NCBI RefSeq assembly: GCF_018326285.1
Contig: NZ_AP023362.1
Location: 1,674,001 to 1,738,000, forward strand
Reading direction: 5' to 3'
Origin: Mycolicibacterium sp. TY81
GTDB lineage: Bacteria > Actinomycetota > Actinomycetes > Mycobacteriales > Mycobacteriaceae
DNA: 64,000 nt
Below the pieces are notes generated by a model. The model was not told the origin of the DNA. It worked only from the letters and a program-made list of their open reading frames with translations, and ran no database searches. The translations under genes and the position numbers were made by a program. Numbering within the stretch: position 1 is the stretch's first letter; each line of letters starts with the position of its first letter. This document shows, piece by piece, positions 27,712 to 35,688 of this stretch.

Positions 27712-29745
27712 CTAGTCCAGGTCCAGCGCAAGGGTGTCGACGACGGCGGCCACCTCGGCCATCCACGAGCGCCGGCCCTCGGGCGGCCCGCCGAACAGGG
27801 TGTGGTGCAGCTTCTTGTCGGCGTCGTCGAGATGCACGCGAATCACGGTGCGGCGCTGTGGATCCAGCACGGTGTTCCAGAAGTCGTCGGCGTCCATCTC
27901 ACCGAGACCCTTGTTGCGCTGGACTTCCACTCGGCGCTTCGAGCGCGCCTTCAACTCGGCGACGGCCGTGTCGCGCTCGGACTCGTCCTGGCAGTAGATG
28001 CGCTCCTGACCGTCTTTCACCACGAACAGCGGCGGCAGCGTCACGTAGACCATGCCGGCCGCGACGAGCGGGCGGTAGAAGTCCAGGAACATCGAAATCA
28101 GGCTTGAGTTGATGTTGCCGCCGTCGGGGTCGGCGTCGGAGGCGAACAGGATTCGGTCGTAGCGGCACTGCTCGGGGTCGCAGTTGTCGCGCACGCCGCA
28201 GCCCAGGATGCGTTCGATGGAATCGAACTCATCCTTGACCCGGGCCTTGTTCACCGTGAAGCCATAGACGTTGGGCGGCTTGCCTTTCAGTGGGAAGGCG
28301 GCCTGGAACGTCGCGTCGCGCGCCGCCTTGATGGTGCCCAGCGCTGAGTCGCCCTCGCAGAGGAACAGTTCGGCGCCCGAGCCGCGGCCGGTCTCGCGGC
28401 TGGGCAGCAGCTTCGGCGGCAGCGAGAGGTTGGTGCCCAGCCCCTTGGCCTTCGAGGCCGCGCGGGACCGCGCCTTGGCGCCCTCGGCGCTGCGGCGCGC
28501 GCGGGCCGACTCGAGCGCCAGCTTGGTCCACAGCGACACCGTCTCGCTGTTCGCGGGATTCGCCGCCCAGACGTTGACGCTGCGCGCCACATCCGGGGCC
28601 ATCGCGACGTTCAGCGAGCGCGACGAGACCGCGGTCTTGGCCTGGGAGTCCCAGCCGACGTCCGGGGCGCGGGTGTCGACGGCCAGTGCGGTGACCGCGG
28701 CGAAGTCCTGCGGTTCGGGTCCGTCCTCACCCTTGGCCAGACCCAGATCCCGGGTCCGGGACGCGCGGTCGGCGAGCGCCTCCGACAGCCCCTTGATGGC
28801 GGCGGTCAGGTGCGAGCCGCCACCGGGGGTGCGCACGGTGTTGCAGAACGCGGCCACGGTGGTCGGCTCGGCCGGGCCGGCCGTCAGCGACCAGCGGAAC
28901 GGGGTGGGGCCGCGCCCGGTGGTGTACTCGCCGCGTCCTTCGACCACAGCGCGGACCGGGGGCAGGGGAGTGCCTGCCGAGGTGCACATGAGGTCCAGCA
29001 GCGCTTCGGTGCCCCAGGGGCCGTTGAAGGGCTGCAGCAACGCGGGCGGCACCTCCTCGCCGGGCCAGCCCTCGTCGACGACGGTCAGGTGCACACCGGG
29101 GCACATCCGGGCGGCGGCGTGGGCGCGCAGCAGGACCTCGGCGATGTCGACGCTGGCGTCCGGCACGACGGCCTGGTCGAACAGGATGCGCACCGTGGTG
29201 CCGTGGGCGTCGGGCTTGCGGTTGCCCGTGCCACGCAGCTTCTGGTTGTCGGCGCGGGTGAACTCGGCGTTCGGGTCGAACTCCTTGCCCTCGAACGTGC
29301 CGGGGTAGCCGTGGCCGAAGCTCTGCAGGTACGTCTTGCCGGCGCGGCGCACCGTGACGTCGGTGCGGGCCGAGATGAACACCGCGGCCGCGGCGCCGAT
29401 GCCGTTCAGGCCGGCGCCGGTGCTGGTGGCGTCGGTGTGGGCCGAGAACTTGCCACCGGCGCGCGCCGTCCCGAGGGTCTTGACGATGCCGTTCTTGCCG
29501 GTCACGGGGTCGGAGTCGATGGGAAGGCCGCGTCCGTCGTCGGCGACGCTCACCGAGCCGTCGGCATGCAGGGTGATGGTGACGGTGGATCCGCCGTGAC
29601 TGGGATCGGCGACCTCTTCGACCGCGTTGTCCACCAGCTCGCGCAAGGCGGTGTTGAGCACGTCCAGGCCCAGGTTGACCGCCGGTCGCAGGCGGGTGTG
29701 CTGAACATCGTCGAGTTCGGTGATGTCCGCAGCGTTGTAGCTCAC
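27712..29745 (-). CDS. atypical type II topoisomerase, GyrB/ParE-like ATPase subunit (TopoM-like)
   Basis: A 677-residue GHKL ATPase plus TOPRIM protein. ATP-site motifs are ELVDNA (N40), DDGRG at 69-73 and GLNGIGA near 112. The TOPRIM domain has LCEGDSALG (E463) and SDADPDGGNI (D536, D538, D540), close to but not the same as gyrase EGDSAGG and DADVDG. QRNKGLGEMDADDFWNTVLDP ends the conserved part. GTG 29745 follows AAAGGA. It is the first gene of a three-gene operon with the GyrA-like subunit and the DUF4303 gene. Distinct from the housekeeping gyrase, which should lie elsewhere. Confidence 0.87.
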   Translation of the reverse strand: MSYNAADITELDDVQHTRLRPAVNLGLDVLNTALRELVDNAVEEVADPSHGGSTVTITLHADGSVSVADDGRGLPIDSDPVTGKNGIVKTLGTARAGGKFSAHTDATSTGAGLNGIGAAAAVFISARTDVTVRRAGKTYLQSFGHGYPGTFEGKEFDPNAEFTRADNQKLRGTGNRKPDAHGTTVRILFDQAVVPDASVDIAEVLLRAHAAARMCPGVHLTVVDEGWPGEEVPPALLQPFNGPWGTEALLDLMCTSAGTPLPPVRAVVEGRGEYTTGRGPTPFRWSLTAGPAEPTTVAAFCNTVRTPGGGSHLTAAIKGLSEALADRASRTRDLGLAKGEDGPEPQDFAAVTALAVDTRAPDVGWDSQAKTAVSSRSLNVAMAPDVARSVNVWAANPANSETVSLWTKLALESARARRSAEGAKARSRAASKAKGLGTNLSLPPKLLPSRETGRGSGAELFLCEGDSALGTIKAARDATFQAAFPLKGKPPNVYGFTVNKARVKDEFDSIERILGCGVRDNCDPEQCRYDRILFASDADPDGGNINSSLISMFLDFYRPLVAAGMVYVTLPPLFVVKDGQERIYCQDESERDTAVAELKARSKRRVEVQRNKGLGEMDADDFWNTVLDPQRRTVIRVHLDDADKKLHHTLFGGPPEGRRSWMAEVAAVVDTLALDLD

Positions 29746-29964
29746 TGCTGGTCCTTTCCGTCAGGGCCGGTCGGGAGCGACCGAAGCCCCAATACAGGGT
29801 GTGCCGCAGGAATGGTAGGCGGTTCGGCCGACAACCTTGCAGATCCATGCGCGAGTTTGTCGGTGGTCTGGGCTAAGTCCCCTGGGGTGGTGGGAATTCG
29901 GGGACGGGGCTGAGGTGGGCGGAGATGTTCAGGCCGTGTCGGTGCCGGTGTTGGGGTGGGCCAT

Positions 29965-31285
29965 CGCGTAGTGGTCAGTGAGTTACGTACCAAAGTGACT
30001 CACCGAAGGAAACCGCGCGATGACCCTTGACCATTCTGCCCTGCTCGCTCAGCTCGATGCACTGAAGTCCGCTGACTCGGGTGCGGTGTTCGCCGAGTTG
30101 ATCCGTTCCGGGTTGCAGCAGCTCATCGAGGCCGAGGCCACCGCGGCGATCGGCGCGGGCCGTTACGAACGCAGCGACGGCCGCACGGTGCACCGCAACG
30201 GGCACCGCCCCAAGACCGTCTCCACGACCGCCGGGGACATCGAGGTGCAGATCCCCAAGCTACGGGCGGGATCGTTCTTCCCGTCGCTGCTGGAACCCCG
30301 CCGGCGTATCGACAAGGCGCTGCACGCGGTCATCATGGAGGCCTACGTGCACGGGGTGTCCACCCGCAGCGTCGATGACCTGGTGACGGCGATGGGCGTG
30401 CAGACCGGGGTGTCCAAGTCGGAGGTGTCGCGGATCTGCGCCGGCCTGGACCGCGAGATCACAGCGTTTCGGGAACGCTCGCTGACCCACACCAGCTTCC
30501 CCTACGTGTTCTGCGATGCCACCTTCTGCAAGGTCCGCGTGGGGGCGCACGTGGTCTCCCAGGCCCTGGTGGTCGCGACCGGCGTGTCGATCGACGGCAC
30601 CCGTGAGGTGCTGGGCACCGCGGTCGGTGACAGCGAGTCGTTCGAGTTCTGGCGCGAGTTCCTCGCCTCGCTTAAGGCGCGCGGCCTATCGGGGGTGCAC
30701 CTGGTCATCTCCGATGCGCACGCTGGGTTGAAAGTCGCTGTGGCACAGCAGTTCACGAACTCATCGTGGCAGCGGTGCCGGGTGCATTTCATGCGGAACC
30801 TGCATACCGCGGTATCGGCCAAACACGCCCCGGCGGTTACCGCGGCGGTCAAGACCATCTTCGCTCACACCGAACCCGACGAGGTCGCCGCGCAGTGGGA
30901 CCGGGTCGCCGACACCCTGGCCGCGTCGTTCCCGAAGGTGGCCGCGATGATGGGCGAGGCCAAGACCGACGTGTTGGCGTTCACTGCGTTCCCGAAGGCG
31001 CATTGGCAGAAGATCTGGTCGAATAATCCGATAGAGCGTCTGAATAAAGAGATCAAGCGTCGGGCCGATGTCGTGGAGATCTTCCCCAATCCGGCGGCGT
31101 TCCTTCGCCTGGCCACCGCGGTGGTCATCGAATCCCACGACGAGTGGCAGGTCACCCGCCGCTACCTCTCCGATGTCTCCATGGACGAACTACGCGCCGT
31201 GATCGCCGCCAAACACGCCGCGGCAGCACTTGCCAAACAACACCAAATCGCCTAGCGTTCACCATGACTCGTTGATCACAACGCG
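29965..31285 (+). mobile_element. IS256-family insertion sequence
   Basis: About 1.3 kb around one transposase gene. The left end at about 29965-29987 (CGCGTAGTGGTCAGTGAGT) and the reverse complement of the right end at about 31263-31285 (CGCGTTGTGATCAACGAGT) match at 15 of 19 bases, so they are the terminal inverted repeats. I found no 8-9-bp target duplication outside them, which suggests an old insertion or rearranged flanks. It lies between the topoisomerase operon and the YcaQ-like gene. Confidence 0.75.
30020..31255 (+). CDS. IS256-family transposase
   Basis: A 411-residue transposase, full length. The family signature is clear: ATAAIGAGRYERSDGRTVHRNGHRPK at the N-terminus, the first aspartate in FCDATFCKVR, the second in HLVISDAHAGL and the glutamate in NNPIERLNKEIKRR, giving the DDE triad. 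It is similar in layout to the transposase of IS1081. ATG 30020 follows GAAGGAAA. The gene looks intact, so the element may be able to move. Confidence 0.93.
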   Translation: MTLDHSALLAQLDALKSADSGAVFAELIRSGLQQLIEAEATAAIGAGRYERSDGRTVHRNGHRPKTVSTTAGDIEVQIPKLRAGSFFPSLLEPRRRIDKALHAVIMEAYVHGVSTRSVDDLVTAMGVQTGVSKSEVSRICAGLDREITAFRERSLTHTSFPYVFCDATFCKVRVGAHVVSQALVVATGVSIDGTREVLGTAVGDSESFEFWREFLASLKARGLSGVHLVISDAHAGLKVAVAQQFTNSSWQRCRVHFMRNLHTAVSAKHAPAVTAAVKTIFAHTEPDEVAAQWDRVADTLAASFPKVAAMMGEAKTDVLAFTAFPKAHWQKIWSNNPIERLNKEIKRRADVVEIFPNPAAFLRLATAVVIESHDEWQVTRRYLSDVSMDELRAVIAAKHAAAALAKQHQIA

Positions 31286-31347
31286 TGAACCACGCCAGAT
31301 CCGAAGTCCACCACTCCCCGGGACGCTATCGTGGTCTGCGCCACGAT

Positions 31348-32559
31348 GTGACAGTGGCAGCACTCACCACGGTCCAGGCCCGTCGCATCGCCGTCGCCGC
31401 CCAGGGCTTTCACGAACCCAAGCCGACCGGACCGGTAACCCGGGCACACCTGAAGCGTTTGCTGTCCAGAATACAAGTGCTGCAGCTGGATTCGGTATCG
31501 GTCTGCGTCCGGGCGCATTACGCGCCGGTGTTCAGCCGGCTCGGCCCCTACGATCGGGACGCTCTCGACGCGCTGGCGTGGAGCCACAGTGCGCGCTCGC
31601 CGCGGCATCTCATCGAATATTGGGCGCACGAGGCGGCGTTGTTGCCGGTCGACGACTGGCCGCTGCTGCGCTGGCGGATGCGCGAATACACCCACGGTCG
31701 CTGGGGCACGGAGATCGTCAAGCGCAACGGTGAGCTGGCCGAGAAGATCGTCGCCGCCGTCGCCGAACTCGGGCCGACGACCGCCGGACAGATCGAGGCA
31801 CACCTCGAGGCCGAACCCCGCGGCGCCAAGGGGCCGTGGTGGGGGCGCAGTGACACCAAGTGGGTGGCCGAGGCGCTGTGGTCGTCGGGTGTGCTCACCA
31901 CCGCCACCCGGGCCGGGTTCGCGCGGCACTACGACCTGGTCGAACGGGTGTTGCCGGCGGAGGTGCTGGCCCGGGAGGTGTCCGACGACGAGGCGGTCCG
32001 GCAGTTGGTGCTCAAGGCCGCCGGGGCGCTGGGCGTCGGCACCGAGGCCGACATCCGCGACTATTTTCGCCTGGGCGCGCGTCAGGTGAAGCCCGCGCTG
32101 GCGGCACTGGTGGCGTCCGGAGAGCTGGAACCCGTCACGATCGACGGGGTGCCGGCCTACCTGCGCGCCGGGCAGAAAGTGCCGCGGACCGATCGCGGGA
32201 CGGCGCTGTTGTGCCCGTTCGACCCGCTGATCTTCTTCCGGCCCCGCGTCGAGCGACTGTTCGGCTTCCACTACCGGATCGAGATCTACACCCCGGCCGC
32301 TAAGCGCCAATTCGGTTACTACGTCTGGCCTTTTCTTCTCGACGGCCAATTGGTCGCGCGCGTCGACCTGAAACGAACTGCCGACGCACTCCATGTGGTC
32401 GGTGCGTTCGCCGAGGAGGGCCAGGACCGGGCGCGGGTGGCCGCGGCGCTGGTGCCGGAGCTGCAGTCGATGGCGGCGTGGCTCGGCGTCGACGATGTGA
32501 CCGTCGGGCAGCGCGGTGACCTGGTCACCGCGCTGGGCCGACGGATCCGGCGCGGCTAG
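31348..32559 (+). CDS. YcaQ/AlkX-like winged-helix DNA glycosylase (crosslink repair family)
   Basis: A 403-residue member of the HTH_42/YcaQ family, which in E. coli unhooks DNA interstrand crosslinks and alkylated bases. The N-terminal segment [29 protein letters not shown] is diagnostic, followed by [19 protein letters not shown] and the C-terminal [28 protein letters not shown] take GTG 31348 as the start; the frame extends into the IS end but that part is not conserved. Its stop shares CTAG with the convergent lsr2-like gene. Activity is inferred from the family. Confidence 0.82.
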   Translation: MTVAALTTVQARRIAVAAQGFHEPKPTGPVTRAHLKRLLSRIQVLQLDSVSVCVRAHYAPVFSRLGPYDRDALDALAWSHSARSPRHLIEYWAHEAALLPVDDWPLLRWRMREYTHGRWGTEIVKRNGELAEKIVAAVAELGPTTAGQIEAHLEAEPRGAKGPWWGRSDTKWVAEALWSSGVLTTATRAGFARHYDLVERVLPAEVLAREVSDDEAVRQLVLKAAGALGVGTEADIRDYFRLGARQVKPALAALVASGELEPVTIDGVPAYLRAGQKVPRTDRGTALLCPFDPLIFFRPRVERLFGFHYRIEIYTPAAKRQFGYYVWPFLLDGQLVARVDLKRTADALHVVGAFAEEGQDRARVAAALVPELQSMAAWLGVDDVTVGQRGDLVTALGRRIRRG

Positions 32560-32948
32560 TTCGCGGCGTGGTACGCCTCGACGATGTCGGCCTTGATGCG
32601 ACCGCGGGCGGCGACGTCGTAGCCGTTCTCCTGTGCCCACTCGCGGATGGCGGCGAGCTGTTCCTTCGAGGACGCGGCCTTCTTGCCGCGGCGGCGCGCC
32701 GTGCCGCTCTTGGCGGCGCGGCTGGTCGGCTCTGCGACCTTCTGGGTCCGGGCGCGGCGGCCGCCGACCCGGGTGGCGGCGTCCAGGTAGGGCGCCAGCG
32801 CCTTCTCGAACTTCGCCACGTTCGCAGCGGAAAGATCGATCTGGTAATCAACCCCGCGTACCGAGAAGTTAATCCGTTCACCGCTGTCGTCGGTGATTTC
32901 AGTGCCGTTAATATCGTCAACAAGTTGGACGACAATGCGTTCGGCCAC
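32556..32948 (-). CDS. Lsr2-family nucleoid protein (paralogue)
   Basis: A 130-residue Lsr2-type xenogeneic silencer. The N-terminal oligomerisation half fits Lsr2 ([13 protein letters not shown], then [19 protein letters not shown]); a basic linker with [17 protein letters not shown] follows; the C-terminal DNA-binding half [26 protein letters not shown] has the minor-groove RGR hook at 115-117. It is about 18 residues longer than typical Lsr2, mostly in the linker. GTG 32948 follows AAAGGAGA. The main lsr2 should lie elsewhere, so this is probably an accessory copy, placed in A+T-richer island DNA it might bind. Confidence 0.85.
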   Translation of the reverse strand: MAERIVVQLVDDINGTEITDDSGERINFSVRGVDYQIDLSAANVAKFEKALAPYLDAATRVGGRRARTQKVAEPTSRAAKSGTARRRGKKAASSKEQLAAIREWAQENGYDVAARGRIKADIVEAYHAAN

Positions 32949-33129
32949 GAATGATCTCCTTTATCGGGGGTGTTCGGCCGGAAGTGTAACGATAAAAAAT
33001 AAGAAGGGCACGCTGGCGCCTTCCGTGTCGGTAGTCGCGCGTTGCTTCAGTACATTTTCGCGGCAATGCGGCTGAATATCGCGAATTCAGAATTGGCGAT
33101 AATTGCCACGGCCCCAAGCTGATTCAGCC

Positions 33130-33517
33130 TCACTCCGCGTCGTGGTGGCACACCGCTTCCAGCATGATGCCGAACGGGTCCAGCCAGAACGTGGCGAAGT
33201 AGGGCGGCGGATATTGCGGGAACGACTGTGGTGTGTGCAGCACCTCGCCGCCGGTTCGCTGTACGAACTGATGGACCCGCTCGACGGCGGACCGCGTCTT
33301 GACCATTAAAGGCGAGGTGTTGCAGCCCGGTGCGGTGCCGCGAGTGAGCACCGGGCTCTGCAGTCGGATAGAAAAACAGGTAGGTGCCAGGTTTGCCGCC
33401 GGCCGGGCGAAAGGCGAACTGATCATCGGCGGCAATGAACGGCTCATAACCTACCAAGGGTATGATTCGTCGTGGTAATTCTTCGCGGCCGCAAGGTCGG
33501 GCACGTTGATTCCGAGG
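33130..33517 (-). pseudogene. VOC/glyoxalase-superfamily gene, truncated and frameshifted
   Basis: Three minus-strand frames together spell one vicinal-oxygen-chelate protein. LGINVPDLAAAKNYHDE is at the high-coordinate end, then IPLVGYEPFIAADDQFAFRP..GTYLFFYP, then MVKTRSAVERVHQF..FATFWLDPFGIMLEAVCHH. Two single-base indels separate them: one base seems missing near 33462 and one extra near 33305. The first few codons and promoter are gone because the IS3-family element begins at about 33518, directly in the coding start. It cannot make a working enzyme. Confidence 0.75.
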
Positions 33518-33591
33518 TGGGGACTTGACCCCGTGTGTTGGACACGCTGAATCCCGCAAGGTTGGCGGGGGAAGCGAGATGATCCACCACG

Positions 33592-33925
33592 ATGGCAAGG
33601 AAAAATTACCCTGACGAGTTCAAACGGGACGCGGTAGCGCTGTACCGAGACACCGAGGGCGCCACGATCACGCAGATCGCCGACGAACTCGGCATCTCCG
33701 GTGTGACGCTCTCAGCGTGGTGCAAAGCCGCCGGGGTGCCGATCAGGCACCGCAACCCCACCGCAGCAGCACAGCCGAGCCCCCGGCGTTGAGACCCCAG
33801 AGCAGGAGCTGGCCCGGCTACGGGCCGAGAACAAGGCGTTACGCGCCACGGAGGCTCGGTTGTCTACCGAGCGTGACATTCTGCGGTCGGCGGCCAAGTA
33901 TTTCGCCGGGGAGACGAACTGGTGA
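33592..33925 (+). pseudogene. IS3-family orfA (HTH), frameshifted
   Basis: The N-terminal part MARKNYPDEFKRDAVALYRD with the HTH ITQIADELGISGVTLSAWCKAAG is normal for IS3 OrfA. The frame then closes after QPSPRR. Removing one C from the CCCCC run at 33780-33784 restores QPSPGVETPEQELARLRAENKAL and the leucine-zipper end SAAKYFAGETNW, whose stop overlaps the orfB start (GTGA). So orfA is one base out of frame, either truly broken or by a sequence error in the C run. Confidence 0.75.
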
Positions 33926-34821
33926 GCCGCTTCCAGTTCGTCGCCGACCACCTGCACACCTTCGAGGTGAAGTGGCTGTGCGCAGTCGTCGAGGTTGCGC
34001 GTTCATCGTTCTACGCCTGGTTGGCCGCTGCCGACGGACGCGCCGCCCGCCAGGCCGCTGACAAGGCGCTGGCCGCGCGTATCCGCACCGTGCACGATGA
34101 GGACAACACCTACGGGGCGCCGCGGATCACCGCTGAACTCAACGACGGTGCACCCGACGGTGAGCGGGTCAACCACAAGCGGGTGGCCCGGGTCATGCGC
34201 AGTGCCGGGATCGCCGGCTACCGCCGCCGGCGACGGGTGAAGACCACCACGCCGGATCCGGCCAAACAGAAAGTCCCGGACCTGCTCAACCGGGACTTCA
34301 CCGCCGCGGCACCCAACGTCAAGTACGTCGGCGACATCACCTACCTGCCATTGGCAAGCGGTTCGAATCTGTATCTGGCGACCGTGATCGACTGCTTCTC
34401 CGGACGGGTGGCGGGGTGGGCGATCGCCGAGCACATGCGCACCGAACTGGTCGAAGATGCCCTCAAAGCCGCTGCGGCGCTGCGCGGCTCCCTGACCGGT
34501 GCAGTGTTCCACACAGATCACGGAAGTCAGTACACCTCAAGGGATTTCGCGAACCTCTGCCGTGACTTGGAGGTCACCCAGTCTATGGGTGGCGTCGGGT
34601 CAAGTGCCGATAACGCGCTGGCCGAATCGTTCAACGCCGCCCTCAAACGCGAGATCCTGCAGGACCGCAGCCACTGGCCCGACGCTGCTACCTGCCGCCG
34701 CGAAGTGTTCCGCTGGCTGGCTCGCTACAACACCAAACGACGGCACTCCCGGTGCCGCTATTCCAGCCCTGCGACCTACGAAAGGACCCTAACACCGGCT
34801 ACGCTGCCAGTAGCCGCGTAA
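33922..34821 (+). CDS. IS3-family transposase OrfB (DDE integrase core)
   Basis: A 299-residue rve-type integrase. The N-terminal HTH_21-like part has YGAPRITAELN, followed by the catalytic core: the first aspartate in VGDITYLPLA, the second in FHTDHGSQYTS, and the glutamate in ALAESFNAALKRE. The end SRCRYSSPATYERTL is usual. GTG 33922 overlaps the orfA stop, the normal layout in which OrfA-OrfB arises by programmed frameshifting. This half looks intact. Confidence 0.92.
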   Translation: MSRFQFVADHLHTFEVKWLCAVVEVARSSFYAWLAAADGRAARQAADKALAARIRTVHDEDNTYGAPRITAELNDGAPDGERVNHKRVARVMRSAGIAGYRRRRRVKTTTPDPAKQKVPDLLNRDFTAAAPNVKYVGDITYLPLASGSNLYLATVIDCFSGRVAGWAIAEHMRTELVEDALKAAAALRGSLTGAVFHTDHGSQYTSRDFANLCRDLEVTQSMGGVGSSADNALAESFNAALKREILQDRSHWPDAATCRREVFRWLARYNTKRRHSRCRYSSPATYERTLTPATLPVAA

Positions 34822-34946
34822 CCACAAATCCCGTGTCCACTACATGGGGGCAAGGCCCGTGTCCCAGCATTGTTGGAATCTAGACCGGCGCGGCATCCGG
34901 GTGGCAAGGTGGTGAAACGGCGCGGTAGCTCGCCGTCACGCCGAAC

Positions 34947-35135
34947 TTATCGGCTCTGTTGCCGTAGGTGAGTGAGGTGTATTGCTCCGCAGCGGCATTC
35001 GTAATGTATTTGCGGTGTGTACTTTCCCCTGCCGCACTTGCCGCGCCGCTGCATTGCTCTGATGGCTGCCCGCGCGTTCCGCTCGTTGGGGAATGACTGT
35101 TTGTACGGGGTGGGGCACCACGATGCGATGCTCAT
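34947..35135 (-). CDS. small Cys/basic protein, coupled to a lipoprotein gene
   Basis: A 62-residue basic protein: CPTPYKQSFPNERNARAAI, then RRGKCGRGKY, then YECRCGAIHLTHL. The C..CxC-G-x2-H-L pattern resembles very small zinc-ribbon proteins common in actinobacteriophages and plasmids. ATG 35135 overlaps the TGA of the upstream lipoprotein gene, so it is translated from the same message. Function unknown. The overlap and the conserved-looking pattern argue that it is real despite its size. Confidence 0.5.
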   Translation of the reverse strand: MSIASWCPTPYKQSFPNERNARAAIRAMQRRGKCGRGKYTPQIHYECRCGAIHLTHLRQQSR

Positions 35136-35572
35136 CGGCCGCCGATCACCTGAGTGACCTTGGCCTGGAGATTGGCTCCCTCGGGTCCATCAATCGTTGT
35201 CTCCCGATCGAAGGTCGCGGTGCCATTCTTGTCGATGGAGAAGTTGCCGATCTGCGTCTGATCGCCGCCGGTGACTTTGAAAACCACGGTGGTCTTCGTC
35301 GGTAGCGCCGCGGTCCCCGTGTAGTGCGGGTCGATGGTGTAGTGGTAGGTGCAGCCTGCAGAGCCAAAGCACTTCTGTTCGGTGACCAACACGTCCACCC
35401 GAAAGTCGCCGGGCCGCGGCGAGGCCACCTCGCTCACTGAATCGGAAGTGCCCGACGTGCTGCCCACGATTGACGGCGTTGCGCCGCGGGTGTCTGTCGA
35501 CACCTGTGGTGCGCACCCAGCGCACCACGCGGCGGCGATGATGGCGGCGGCGGCCTGAGTTTTGTTGATCAT
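35132..35572 (-). CDS. predicted lipoprotein, hypothetical
   Basis: A 146-residue secreted protein. The N-terminal hydrophobic segment AAAAIIAAAWCAGC ends in a lipobox-like CAGC with the lipid-bearing cysteine at residue 20, followed by a Ser/Thr-rich linker. The mature part is beta-strand-like (FRVDVLVTEQKC, YHYTIDPHY, TTVVFKVTGG, IGNFSIDKNGTATFD) with two further cysteines that may form a disulfide. AAGGGA lies six bases before ATG 35572. It would be anchored outside the membrane. I recognise no family; it heads a two-gene unit. Confidence 0.6.
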   Translation of the reverse strand: MINKTQAAAAIIAAAWCAGCAPQVSTDTRGATPSIVGSTSGTSDSVSEVASPRPGDFRVDVLVTEQKCFGSAGCTYHYTIDPHYTGTAALPTKTTVVFKVTGGDQTQIGNFSIDKNGTATFDRETTIDGPEGANLQAKVTQVIGGR

Positions 35573-35688
35573 GTTGAATCCCTTCATTTCTGGATTGTCA
35601 TCCGAGCGGTAGGGTCGTGTGACGAGCCTTGATCCCGCTGTCCGGCGCGGAACGTGACAGTTAAGCGCAGCGGTCCGACAAGTTCGGA

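Larger units (their letters stand above)
33518..34858 (+). mobile_element. IS3-family insertion sequence
   Basis: About 1.34 kb with overlapping orfA and orfB. The left end begins TGGGGACTTGACCCCGTGTG at 33518. The reverse complement of the right end (about 34833-34858) matches over 26 bases at about 21 positions, including GTGGACACG. The exact right border and a 3-4-bp duplication are uncertain. It lies inside the start of the VOC gene. orfA carries a frameshift, so autonomous movement is doubtful. Confidence 0.8.

Noticed and set aside
29746..29964. Possible gene between the topoisomerase operon and the IS256-like element
   Set aside because: G-rich stretch without a plausible ORF, ribosome site or hairpin; treated as intergenic.
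31230..31733. ORF running out of the IS256-like right end
   Set aside because: Overlaps the YcaQ-like gene in another frame and has shadow composition.
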